A stretch of DNA of 15,122 bases, taken from assembly GCA_025924495.1 (NCBI GenBank), contig JAICIG010000170.1:1-15122 (forward strand). Reading direction: 5' to 3'. A program made the translations under genes and the position numbers. The notes under the pieces are model-generated. The model did not search any database, had not been told where the DNA came from, and worked only from the letters and a program-made list of their open reading frames with translations. Numbering within the stretch: the first letter of the stretch is position 1; each line of letters opens with the position of its first letter. Of the stretch, positions 1-6,463 are shown in pieces. Origin of the DNA: Pirellulales bacterium (GTDB taxonomy: Bacteria > Planctomycetota > Planctomycetia > Pirellulales > JAICIG01).

Positions 1-114
1 ATTCCCCGACCGGGCGAACTGATGAATATGCGCCGCATCGATAATCGTGGCGCCTTCGATCCTCGTCACCCGCAGCCCGGTCGGCGCGCGTGTTTCACCG
101 TCGGGCCGTCCCAT
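1..114 (-). pseudogene. Remnant of SBD-HNH endonuclease gene (copy A, cut by window edge)
   Basis: Read on the minus strand, this stretch encodes TGLRVTRIEG followed by ATIIDAAHIHQFARSGN. That is nearly identical to the HNH core of the fuller gene at 4373-4867 (base 1 aligns with base 4622). Homology stops near base 110, where a palindromic repeat pair begins, so the upstream N-terminal part is missing here. The rest of the gene, toward its C-terminus, would lie left of the window and cannot be judged. I infer a truncated duplicate of the endonuclease gene. Confidence 0.7.
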
Positions 115-128
115 CGCCCCGCGGAAAT

Positions 129-171
129 GCGGCGAGGCGCCGCATCTACAGTAGACGCGGCGTCTCGCCGC
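129..171. repeat. Inverted pair of GTAG-footed palindromes (REP-like)
   Basis: Two head-to-head units, 129-149 and 151-171, are separated by one base. Each is an imperfect GCGGCG/CGCCGC palindrome with a GTAG foot: CTAC at 146-149 and GTAG at 151-154. The whole can fold into one long stem. It is a variant of the units at 6360-6416 and 6941-7061. Confidence 0.7.
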
Positions 172-290
172 GTTCATGAACCCTGCACAGGACGATGACT
201 CATTGCATGAGGCTGGGCAACCATGTCGTCTCACTAAACTCCCACAGCCGCCGTCCTGAGCTGAATCCCGTCGCCCATCGGCATTCGAGG

Positions 291-315
291 CCCCTCTCCG
301 TTGGAGAGCATTAAG
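291..315 (-). repeat. Degenerate CCTCTCC/GGAGAG palindrome
   Basis: CCCCTCTCC and GGAGAG flank a short loop and are followed by TTAAGG. This resembles the better-kept copy at 4211-4242 and, in the opposite orientation, those at 9472, 9832 and 10281. Between 194 and 361 I see nothing else that supports a gene. Confidence 0.45.
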
Positions 316-361
316 GCGACGGAGCCGCTCAGCGCATTTCGTGCCCGCCGACCGCCTCCTA

Positions 362-389
362 TTGACACTGTCATATAACAGTGTATAAT
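362..389 (+). promoter_or_regulatory. Consensus sigma70-type promoter of the MerR gene, giving a leaderless mRNA
   Basis: A perfect TTGACA (362-367) lies 16 bp from a perfect TATAAT (384-389). The start ATG is at 396-398, six bases after the -10 element. The predicted transcription start therefore falls on or within a base of the ATG, leaving no room for a ribosome binding site. The stretch is AT-rich within a GC-rich surround. The hexamers and spacing are directly visible; leaderless transcription is inferred. Confidence 0.7.
365..384. promoter_or_regulatory. Inverted-repeat operator inside the promoter spacer
   Basis: ACACTGT (365-371) and ACAGTGT (378-384) form a perfect 7-bp inverted repeat with a 6-bp centre. 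It overlaps the end of the -35, fills the spacer and touches the -10. MerR-family dimers bind operators placed between -35 and -10, so this is the likely autoregulatory site of the gene that follows. The 16-bp spacer is shorter than the 19-20 bp of activated MerR promoters, which favours simple autorepression. Confidence 0.6.
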
Positions 390-395
390 GCAAGC

Positions 396-1082
396 ATGAA
401 TCCGACCTGGAAAATCGCCGAGTTGGCCGAAGCCGTGGGGCAAGTTCTTGCAGCCGGCCGCCTGGTGCAGCCGTCAGGCAGAGTGCGCGACGTGCCCGAC
501 TTGAGAACCATTCGGTACTACACGACGCTTGGCTTGCTCGATCCGCCATTGGAAATGCACGGACGAACCGCCTACTACGGTTGGCGGCACGTGTGGCAGT
601 TGCTGGCCATCAAGCGTCTGCAATACGCCGGCGTGCCGCTGGTCGAGATTCAGCAGCGTTTGGCGGGGGCCGATGATCGCACGCTGAAGAAGCTGGCTGA
701 GACGCCCGAGCGGATCGTCCGGGCGGCGTGCCTCGCTCTGCAGGAAGGCAAACCGTCCGCGTCGCAATCGGCGCGGTCGAGGTCCGCCTTCTGGGCCGAA
801 CCCGCGGCGGCGCCAGCCGCAAGTGAATCGCGTCAGGCCGCCGGCGCAGCTTCGCCCGTCGCTCGCCAGGCGCTCCACATCGAGCTGGGCGCCGGCGTGA
901 CGCTGGTGATCGAAGGCGCCGAGCCCGAGGCATTGGACCGTGATAAACTGGCCGTGATCGAGTCCGCCGGCCGGGAACTGATCAATCAACTGCACGCGCT
1001 GGGCTTGGCGCACGCGCCCGCGACGAATGCGCGCCCAACGCAGAAAGGAGCCGGTCATGATCCGAGCCATTCGACCGTTTGA
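396..1082 (+). CDS. MerR-family transcriptional regulator
   Basis: A 228-aa DNA-binding regulator. The N-terminus holds a MerR-like winged helix-turn-helix: KIAELAEAVGQVL, then RTIRYYTTLGLLDPP and the wing/helix GRTAYYGWRHVWQLLAIKRLQ, with VPLVEIQQRLAG after it (about residues 5-95). About 20 extra residues separate the first helix from the RYYTTLGLL helix. An Ala/Pro/Ser-rich linker follows (about 115-165). The C-terminus (HIELGAGVTLVIEG, then a helix) may be an effector or partner domain, and no metal-binding cysteine cluster is seen. I chose ATG 396 because the GTG 15 bases earlier overlaps the -10 element. The 3' end overlaps the VIT-vWA gene by 26 bp in another frame, so the two are co-transcribed and probably coupled. 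The inducing signal is unknown. Confidence 0.85.
   Translation: MNPTWKIAELAEAVGQVLAAGRLVQPSGRVRDVPDLRTIRYYTTLGLLDPPLEMHGRTAYYGWRHVWQLLAIKRLQYAGVPLVEIQQRLAGADDRTLKKLAETPERIVRAACLALQEGKPSASQSARSRSAFWAEPAAAPAASESRQAAGAASPVARQALHIELGAGVTLVIEGAEPEALDRDKLAVIESAGRELINQLHALGLAHAPATNARPTQKGAGHDPSHSTV
1044..1050 (+). promoter_or_regulatory. Shine-Dalgarno site fixing the VIT-vWA start
   Basis: AAAGGAG ends six bases before ATG 1057 and lies inside the 3' end of the MerR gene. It decides between ATG 1057 and the in-frame ATG at 1027, which has no such site. Confidence 0.75.
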
Positions 1083-3426
1083 AAGCGACGAGGCCCCGCT
1101 CCGCGATGAAGACGCCGGTTTCGGCGCCCTGCGCACCGAGCGCGGCTGCCTGCCGCTGACGGCGCTGGAAGTTCGGGCCAACATCTGCGGCCTGCACTCG
1201 CATACCGTCGTACGGCAGACTTTTCACAACGCCTTCCGCGAAGCGATCGAAGCGACGTATATTTTTCCCTTGCCGGACCGCGCCGCCGTCACTTCGTTCC
1301 GCATGCAGGTCGCCGATCGCGTCATCGAGAGCGAGCTGCGCGAGCGGCAAGAGGCCCGCCGGGAATACGACGAGGCGATCGCCGCAGGGCATCGCGCCTC
1401 GATCGCCGAAGAAGAGCGCAGTGGAACCTTCAGCCTGCGCGTCGGCAACCTGCCGCCGGGCGAAACGATCTCCGTCGAGCTGTCGTTCTGCGGCCCGCTC
1501 GCGGTGGCGCATGGCGAAGCCGAGTTTCGCTTTCCGTTGGTCGTGGCGCCCCGTTATGTGCCAGGGCAGGCCCTCGACGGCCTGCCGGTCGGCCTCGGCG
1601 CCGGCCACGATACTGATCAGGCGCCCGACGCCTCGCGAGTCACTCCGCCCGTGCTGTTGCCGGGCTTTCCCAATCCCGTGCGTTTGTCGTTGGAAGTCGA
1701 CTTCGATCCAACCGGCCTGAATGCCACAGTGGAGCGGCTCGCGCAATCGCTCTCGTCAAGCCTGCACAGCGTCGTCGTCGACGATCTGGCCGGCCTGAAA
1801 GTGCGGCTGCAACCGGGCGAGCGCCTGAACCGCGACTTTATCTTGCGGTTCGCCGCCGCGGGCCACGCCGCGCAAAGCCTGCTGTCGTTCACGCCCGCGC
1901 AACAGGCCCGGCCGGGAACGTTCGCCTTCACCTTGGCGCCGCCCGCCGAACTGGCCGAACGCACGCCGCCGCCGCGCGATGTCGTCTTCGTTCTCGATCG
2001 TTCGGGCAGCATGGACGGCTGGAAGATGGTCGCCGCGCGCCGAGCGGTGGGGCGCTTGCTCGACACGCTGCTGGAGCACGATCGGTTCAGCGTTTTGGCG
2101 TTCGACAACTGCCTCGAATTCTCGCCGCAAACGCAGCAGCGGCTGGCCGCGGCCGGCAATCGCGAGCGGTGGCGAACGATCGAATGGCTCGCCGGGCTCG
2201 AGGCCCGCGGCGGCACCGAGATGGGCCCCGCGCTGCACGAGGCAGTCAAGCTTTTGGCGGCGAGCGATGAACCACGCGAGCGCGTCATCATTTTGATCAC
2301 CGATGGCCAGGTGGCCGGCGAAGATTCGCTGCTCAAGACGCTGGCCGCAACCGCCGGAGGGCGGCCGCCTCGCATTTATACGGTCGGCATCGACCAGGCC
2401 GTGAACGCCGGCTTTTTGCGTCGGCTGGCGGAACTGAGCCGTGGCGCCTGCGAACTAGTCGAATCGGAAGAGCGGCTCGACGCGGTGATGGATCATCTGC
2501 ACCGCCTGACGAGCGCGCCCGTGCTGCGCGATGTGCGGCTGGAGCCGATCGGCTGGCAATGGCAGGACGATACCCTCGTGCCGTCGGGCGCGTTCGACGT
2601 TTTTGTTGACCGACCCGTGACGGTATTTGGCCGGCACGTGGCGAGTGCCGGAGACTTGCGCCTGCGCGTGACCGGCCTGGACTCTGCCGGGCGCCCTTGG
2701 CGGCAGGAGGTCTGCGGCGCCGCGACCGCCGGCGAATTGTTGACGAACCTGTGGGGCAGGGCGCACGTGCGCGAGCTGGAAGACCGCTACGCCAGCGGCC
2801 TTGGCGCCGACAGCGAGCAGCTTTCGAAACAGATCGTCGCCGTCTCGCTCGAGGCTCACGTCTTGTCACGGTTCACGGCCTATGTCGCCGTCGATCGGTC
2901 GCAAGTCGTCAACGCCGGCGGCAAGCCTCGCGAGATACTTCAGCCGGTCGAGCGGCCCGCCGGCTGGGAACTGGCGGACACGCTTGATAGTGCATGCTCG
3001 CTCGTCTCCATTGATGCGAAAGCGGCGCCGCTCTTGCGGCGCCGAACGATTTCTCGATTTGCGAAGGGCGGCAGCGTATTTGCATCTCATCGAGGCTCCG
3101 CCGCCAGCCCGCCGGCGACGCTTGAAGAAGCGCTAACTGGGTTGGCGAATGCCGTCGCGACCTTCAAGTCGTCCGGCTGGTTTCCCACCCGACGCCGTTG
3201 TCTGCAAGCGTTGGTCAACTGCCTGGCGGCGCTCGAGACGTTGCTGCGCGCCCAAAGCCATCCGCGTCTAGCCGATACAAGTCAGCTTCTTACAGAAGGC
3301 CAACAGATTCTGACCAACCGTTCCTTGCGGCGCGAGACAATCGACGAATATGTCCGGAAAGCGGAAGCTCTGCTCGGCGAGCTCCGGAACTCGGCCGAAC
3401 CGGCGCGAGCTCAATTCTGGAAGTAG
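1057..3426 (+). CDS. VIT domain and von Willebrand factor A (vWA) domain protein
   Basis: A 789-aa protein with the layout of inter-alpha-trypsin-inhibitor heavy-chain relatives. The VIT domain spans about residues 25-165, with FREAIEATYIFPLPDRAAV and the GNLPPGETISVEL stretch. The vWA domain (about 305-465) keeps the metal-ion adhesion site: D314-R-S316-G-S318, T387 in GGTEMG and D416 in ILITDGQ. After it comes the region typical of bacterial VIT-vWA proteins (LLTNLWGRAHVRELED, then VLSRFTAYVAVDRS), and finally a helical tail of about 120 residues that I do not recognise. There is no signal peptide or membrane segment, so it is predicted cytoplasmic. The domains suggest metal-dependent protein binding; bacterial substrates are generally unknown. 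It follows the MerR gene with a 26-bp overlap, which suggests a shared operon and function. Confidence 0.9.
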   Translation: MIRAIRPFESDEAPLRDEDAGFGALRTERGCLPLTALEVRANICGLHSHTVVRQTFHNAFREAIEATYIFPLPDRAAVTSFRMQVADRVIESELRERQEARREYDEAIAAGHRASIAEEERSGTFSLRVGNLPPGETISVELSFCGPLAVAHGEAEFRFPLVVAPRYVPGQALDGLPVGLGAGHDTDQAPDASRVTPPVLLPGFPNPVRLSLEVDFDPTGLNATVERLAQSLSSSLHSVVVDDLAGLKVRLQPGERLNRDFILRFAAAGHAAQSLLSFTPAQQARPGTFAFTLAPPAELAERTPPPRDVVFVLDRSGSMDGWKMVAARRAVGRLLDTLLEHDRFSVLAFDNCLEFSPQTQQRLAAAGNRERWRTIEWLAGLEARGGTEMGPALHEAVKLLAASDEPRERVIILITDGQVAGEDSLLKTLAATAGGRPPRIYTVGIDQAVNAGFLRRLAELSRGACELVESEERLDAVMDHLHRLTSAPVLRDVRLEPIGWQWQDDTLVPSGAFDVFVDRPVTVFGRHVASAGDLRLRVTGLDSAGRPWRQEVCGAATAGELLTNLWGRAHVRELEDRYASGLGADSEQLSKQIVAVSLEAHVLSRFTAYVAVDRSQVVNAGGKPREILQPVERPAGWELADTLDSACSLVSIDAKAAPLLRRRTISRFAKGGSVFASHRGSAASPPATLEEALTGLANAVATFKSSGWFPTRRRCLQALVNCLAALETLLRAQSHPRLADTSQLLTEGQQILTNRSLRRETIDEYVRKAEALLGELRNSAEPARAQFWK

Positions 3427-3551
3427 CGCCTTACAAGCGAATCGGTCCGGAACGACAACCGGCGGGCATTGTTCCCCCGCGAAATCCAAAATGCCCATCC
3501 TTTGCTTCGCTTCCATAGATGCCAATGAACCCAGCGCGATGCCAGTTCGTT

Positions 3552-3668
3552 ATTCCTCGACCGGGCGAACGGATGAATATGCGCCCCAGCGCCCCGCGGA
3601 AACGCGGCGAGACGCCGCATCTACCGTAGACGCGGCGTCCCGCCGCATTCATAAACCCTGCACAGGAC
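3552..3668. repeat. Right direct repeat bracketing the MerR/VIT-vWA module
   Basis: This 117-bp stretch aligns with bases 1-34 plus 111-193 at the left edge and carries the equivalent of a 76-bp deletion. Same-orientation copies lie on both sides of the 3.36 kb between 194 and 3551. Confidence 0.75.
3604..3646. repeat. Inverted pair of GTAG-footed palindromes (REP-like)
   Basis: Second copy of the pair at 129-171: units 3604-3624 and 3626-3646 head to head with one base between. The few differences from the first copy leave the stems mostly paired through G-T or compensating positions. Confidence 0.7.
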
Positions 3669-3870
3669 ATTGACTCCACGACTAATCAAACGGCAGTCAG
3701 ACGCCGTCTGACTTCGGATGAAAGAACGGCAGCCGCATATCGGGCCGTTGCCGACGCCGACGCGCCGCTTAGCCGCGTAGCGGCGGCCCAAAGTAGCGAT
3801 CCAGACTCCGTCTGCCGTCCGCCGAACTGCAACTCCGCTCTCAATCCTCTCGACGCCAACGCGCTAACCA

Positions 3871-3915
3871 GCCGCGTAGCGGCGACAGGATGTAGCCAGG
3901 GACGCAAGTCCCTGG
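3871..3915 (+). repeat. Composite double-hairpin repeat (plus orientation)
   Basis: Hairpin GCCGC-gta-GCGGC (3871-3883) is followed by GACAGGAT and then a GTAG foot with the palindrome CCAGGGACGCAAGTCCCTGG (3892-3915). Related first hairpins lie at 3772-3784 and 3944-3956, the latter with GCCTC/GAGGC arms and the same ACAGGAT tail. Confidence 0.6.
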
Positions 3916-4021
3916 ATCTCATCCGCCTAATTCCACCGCTTCAGCCTCGTAGAGGCAACAGGATCGCCCCGCATCCAGTCGTCCCTTCCGGACTGACGAC
4001 GAATCTATCGCGAGGATCTCT

Positions 4022-4067
4022 CCCGGGGCTCGCGCCGCCGGGCTATAACCTATCGTCGCTACGCGAC
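4022..4067 (-). repeat. Composite double-hairpin repeat (minus orientation)
   Basis: On the minus strand this reads GTCGC-gta-GCGAC, GATAGG, then TAGCCCGG and a CCCCGGG arm. It is the same arrangement as 3871-3915, inverted and with different stem bases, so structure is kept while sequence has drifted. Confidence 0.5.
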
Positions 4068-4210
4068 TGCCCCTTCAACTTCTCCGCACTCTTCCCTAGG
4101 GCAGAACCCATGAGCGTTCCGACCTGCCTGACGCCCAATGTCGGCTTTCGCTCCGCCGAAAGCACGCCATCGACCGACTTCTCACAAATCCCCCTCGCCG
4201 CCCTCCGTCC

Positions 4211-4242
4211 CCTCTCCCATTGGGAGAGGGTTAGGGTGAGGG
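4211..4242 (-). repeat. CCTCTCCCATTGGGAGAGG palindrome with GGTTAGGGTGAGGG tail
   Basis: A clean 8-bp stem with a short loop followed by a G-rich tail. Opposite-orientation relatives are at 9472-9503, 9832-9852 and 10281-10310, and a worn one is at 291-315. Confidence 0.6.
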
Positions 4243-4278
4243 CCTCAGCATCAAGTCCGCGTCTCACTCCCCTTCTTC

Positions 4279-4306
4279 CTGACGCCTGACGCCTGACGCC
4301 TGAAGC
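4279..4306 (-). repeat. Heptad tandem repeat (CTGACGC)
   Basis: Three CTGACGC units and one CTGAAGC in a row. The reverse complement, GCGTCAG, is the same heptad as in the cheB-cheR gap at 11802-11864. Confidence 0.7.
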
Positions 4307-4372
4307 CTCTGCCCTGCCATCCATCTCCTCCCCTCCTCCCCTCCACCCCACCTGCTACCTACCGCCTACGAC

Positions 4373-4867
4373 CTACCACCTCCCCACCAGCTTCTTCTCT
4401 CGATGCCATGTCAGATGCTTCCGGTCGGGCCGCAGCCCCTCATCCTTCGGCAGCCTGATCCGCTTGCCCGCATAGGCGGCCAGCGGCTTCTGGTCGGGCG
4501 AGTCTTCGTGGAATCGCTCGCCGGCCACGATCACGCGGTAATCGTCATCGAGCGACCACAGCCCGCAATCGAACAGCCAATGCGCGTTCTTGCACAGCGC
4601 GATGCCATTTTGCAGTTCGTTATTCCCCGACCGGGCGAACTGATGAATATGCGCCGCATCGATAATCGTGGCGCCTTCGATCGTCGTCACGCGCAGCCCG
4701 GTCAGCGCGCACGTGTAACCGTAGGTCGGAACGGCATCGAGGCGAAACCGCGCCTCGCGTCCTTTGCCGCGCAGCTTGCCCGGCCGCTCCTGCTGGGCCT
4801 CAGCCACGATCTCGTCTTCGGTCAGTCGCCGGCTCGCCGCGACCATCAAGCGGCTGCCACACGCCAT
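4373..4867 (-). CDS. HNH nuclease half of a broken SBD-HNH endonuclease
   Basis: An open frame of 164 aa carrying a complete-looking HNH nuclease: CALTG, then DAAHIHQFARSGNNELQNGIA and LCKNAHWLFD. The His, Asn and His of the metal-binding beta-beta-alpha fold are all present (about residues 60-110), and the C-terminal RLPKDEGLRPDRKHLTWH segment is typical of the family. The frame upstream (4800-5117) encodes the matching N-terminal domain but is out of register, and the connecting region usual in the family is missing. I infer an out-of-frame internal deletion. ATG 4867 has no ribosome binding site and its first residues are a misread of the other frame, so independent translation is doubtful. 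Decayed copies lie at 1-114 and 3520-3767. Confidence 0.65.
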   Translation of the reverse strand: MACGSRLMVAASRRLTEDEIVAEAQQERPGKLRGKGREARFRLDAVPTYGYTCALTGLRVTTIEGATIIDAAHIHQFARSGNNELQNGIALCKNAHWLFDCGLWSLDDDYRVIVAGERFHEDSPDQKPLAAYAGKRIRLPKDEGLRPDRKHLTWHREKKLVGRW

Positions 4868-5117
4868 CCGACTTCAGATGAAAGAACGGCAGCCGCACAT
4901 CGGGCCGTTGCCTTCGCCGGTGCGCCACCACCGACCAGAACGTCGCAAACCGGAACGCCAGCGCCGGCGACAGCGGCAGCAAATCCGCCGGCAGCTCTCC
5001 CTTCTCCGCCAATTCCAGCACCACCAGCAACAGCAGCGGCTTATGCGGCGCCGGCCCTTTCGACCGATCGATCTTCAACCGGCCGAGCTTCGCGAGCCAA
5101 TCGGGAGCGTTTGCCAT
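4800..5117 (-). pseudogene. N-terminal DNA-binding half of the broken SBD-HNH endonuclease
   Basis: A 105-aa frame beginning MANAPDWLAKLGRLKI, then GPAPHKPLLLLVVLELAEKG and RLPFFHLKSDGVWQPL. The HKPLLLL and PFFHLKSDG elements resemble the N-terminal sulfur-binding domain of ScoMcrA-type endonucleases that cut phosphorothioated DNA; this is recalled family similarity, not a search result. The frame stops at TGA 4800 just after GEPATDRRR, where intact relatives continue through a linker into the HNH domain. It overlaps the HNH frame by 68 bp in another register. A related N-terminal remnant is at 3690-3767. No dnd modification genes are in the window. Confidence 0.6.
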
Positions 5118-5150
5118 AGGCGAACCTGAACCAACGGGAAGGCGGTTTGC

Positions 5151-5936
5151 TTACAGTCCAGACGCCAAGCACAACTCTGCATGCCGACCCAGCAACTCGC
5201 GGTCAGGCGCGAAGTGCGCCGGCAGCCGCAGCGGCTGCCCTTCGAAGCTCAAGAGCCACGCCAGCGATGCATCGTCGCGGCGGGCCTTTCGTTCAACGCG
5301 ATCGCTGAACCGGACGGTCAATTCGCCATCAACATACATCAGCCCGCGGTCAAAGGCGCGGTCGTGCAGTGCGTTGAGGCAAAGGCCATTGCGCGGGTTG
5401 AGGCGGTTCGCGGCGTCGCTGGCCCAGGGGACGATATGACTGGCGACCAGCAGCTCACGAGTCGGGATACCCGTCACGCAACAGCGGAACTCATAGGCGG
5501 AAAGGATACGGCGGCGAAAGAAGGCCTGATTCACTCGCACCTTGACGAGCGCGTCTCGCTCCTCGCCCGGCGGCGGCAAGTCGCGAACGTCGATTTCCGC
5601 GACTTGCTCGATCGGCTTGCCAAGTTTCTCGGCAAGCAGCCGTTCGCTCTCGAATGCCAAAGCTTCGGGATGGTCGGCGAACTCGCGCCACACTTCTTCC
5701 TCGCCTTTCGAGCCATGCGTATTTCCACGGATGCCGCGCGCTTGTAGTGCGGGATCGAGTCGGGCAAAATTCGTCAGCTTGTACGAAACCGCCCCCACGC
5801 TCCGCCCCAGCAACTTCGCCAGTTCAACTACCCGCGGGTTGCCCATATGGATCTTCCCGAACGGGATCTGGCAATACAAATTGAACGCCAGCACATGTTC
5901 GTCGCGAGTCCAGTTTTCTTTTATTCGTGGGGCCAT
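5151..5936 (-). CDS. HNH endonuclease (HNH_2 type)
   Basis: A 261-aa protein from ATG 5936. The N-terminal part (about residues 1-110) is a helical, probably DNA-binding region: NWTRDEHVLAFNLYCQIPFG, then VVELAKLLGRSVGAVSYKL and NFARLDPALQARGI. The C-terminal HNH nuclease (about 145-215) shows CCVTG, LLVASHIVPW, NRLNPRNGLCLNALHDRAFD and an aspartate-rich close, matching HNH_2 (PF13391). The frame stays open to an ATG at 6128, but the extra 64 residues look like random coding and the family starts near NWTRDE, so I prefer 5936. It sits 33 bp upstream of the broken SBD-HNH gene on the same strand. Such proteins are generally thought to be restriction-like nucleases; the target here is unknown. 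Confidence 0.8.
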   Translation of the reverse strand: MAPRIKENWTRDEHVLAFNLYCQIPFGKIHMGNPRVVELAKLLGRSVGAVSYKLTNFARLDPALQARGIRGNTHGSKGEEEVWREFADHPEALAFESERLLAEKLGKPIEQVAEIDVRDLPPPGEERDALVKVRVNQAFFRRRILSAYEFRCCVTGIPTRELLVASHIVPWASDAANRLNPRNGLCLNALHDRAFDRGLMYVDGELTVRFSDRVERKARRDDASLAWLLSFEGQPLRLPAHFAPDRELLGRHAELCLASGL

Positions 5937-6220
5937 AAGCGGTTGACGCTCTTGTGCGAACACGTGCAGCATCTCACGTTGCTTAATCCGGCCACGAAGC
6001 GCGGCGAGAGAACAGTGCATGCGGTGGCGATTTTGGTCCCGGCGAGCTGGGGCAGCGAGAGCGATCCCGTTGGACACGGATGCCGACTTCTCCTCCAACC
6101 CGTCGAGTCGCTTCGGGTTGCGGACCATTCCTAATACCCTTACTAGCAGCTAATTCGGTAAAAAAGCCGTTCGGCAAAAAAAACTGTCACAGCCGATGCG
6201 ATTACTTCTTGTGTAGACCC

Positions 6221-6240
6221 TGCCCGATGTTGTTCGGGCA
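6221..6240. other. Perfect hairpin TGCCCGA/TCGGGCA
   Basis: A 7-bp perfect stem with a 6-base loop (TGTTGT) between the divergent HNH_2 and lipoprotein genes. No T-run follows on either strand, so a simple terminator is unlikely. It could be a protein-binding site. Confidence 0.35.
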
Positions 6241-6329
6241 CTCGGTCGCCAGGGCGGATCGGTCCGGCGAGGATGAATGCCGGCCGCCGCTCGGGGCGAT
6301 CGCCCGGCCTGGATTGTCTCACCAACCTC

Positions 6330-6463
6330 ACGGCTTAGAACCTAACCGAGAACCGGCCAGCAGGCGGGATGCCTGCGCTACGACGCTGGGAAAGCAGGCG
6401 AGACGCCTGCTCTACGTTGGCGTCCGGTTGGTGCGGGCCGGTGAATGATTCGAGCTAAGCCGT
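6330..6463. repeat. Nested inverted repeat enclosing two REP-like palindromes
   Basis: Outer arms CGGCTTAG (6331-6338) and CTAAGCCG (6455-6462), and inner arms ACCGGCC (6352-6358) and GGCCGGT (6436-6442), are correctly nested. A further CACCAACC/GGTTGGTG pair is nearby. The centre holds two GTAG-footed palindromes. The element ends about 8 bases before the ribosome binding site of the lipoprotein gene, so it may be a small mobile-type element or a structured leader. Confidence 0.45.
6360..6416 (-). repeat. Two REP-like units (GCAGGCG family)
   Basis: Units 6360-6382 and 6394-6416 share the form GCAGGCG, GATGCC or GACGCC, then TGC and CTACG. On the minus strand each is GTAG followed by an imperfect palindrome. 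Same family as 6941-7061 and the pairs at 129 and 3604. Confidence 0.65.

Larger units (their letters stand above)
1..193. repeat. Left direct repeat bracketing the MerR/VIT-vWA module
   Basis: Bases 1-34 plus 111-193 match 3552-3668 in the same order and orientation; the right copy lacks the part equivalent to 35-110. Over the 79 bp of 115-193 against 3590-3668 I count 6 mismatches. The repeat consists of HNH-gene remnant plus a GTAG-footed palindrome pair. The two copies enclose the MerR and VIT-vWA genes. Confidence 0.75.
3520..3767 (-). pseudogene. Decayed SBD-HNH endonuclease gene (copy B)
   Basis: Two remnants keep the order and orientation of the gene at 4373-5117. At 3534-3585 the minus strand reads AHIHPFARSRNNE, equivalent to AHIHQFARSGNNE in the fuller copy. 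At 3690-3767 it reads RRQRPDMRLPFFHPKSDG, equivalent to RRQRPDVRLPFFHLKSDG; bases 3701-3767 align with 4861-4927. Between them lies a GTAG-footed palindrome pair, and most of the gene is gone. It is non-functional. The remnant also forms the right-hand direct repeat of the MerR/VIT-vWA module. Confidence 0.75.
3768..4372. other. Gene-free repeat-rich spacer
   Basis: No reading frame here looks protein-coding. The stretch is made of short hairpins (3772-3784, 3871-3915, 3944-3956, 4022-4067), a CCTCTCC/GGGAGAGG palindrome (4211-4242), heptad repeats (4279-4306) and a pyrimidine-rich run (about 4320-4385) with repeated CCTAC motifs. The neighbouring endonuclease frame ends in that run. Confidence 0.7.

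Noticed and set aside
381..395. GTG start 15 bases upstream for the MerR gene
   Set aside because: The codons overlap the -10 element of the clear promoter, so they cannot be on the mRNA.
474..1184. Long minus-strand frame opposite the MerR and VIT-vWA genes
   Set aside because: It is a shadow of two well-supported plus-strand genes; high GC keeps opposite frames open.
3686..3922. 78-residue minus-strand frame
   Set aside because: It reads the endonuclease remnant in the wrong register and then repeat hairpins.
5937..6128. 64-residue N-terminal extension of the HNH_2 protein
   Set aside because: It has no family resemblance; the known N-terminal pattern begins just after ATG 5936.
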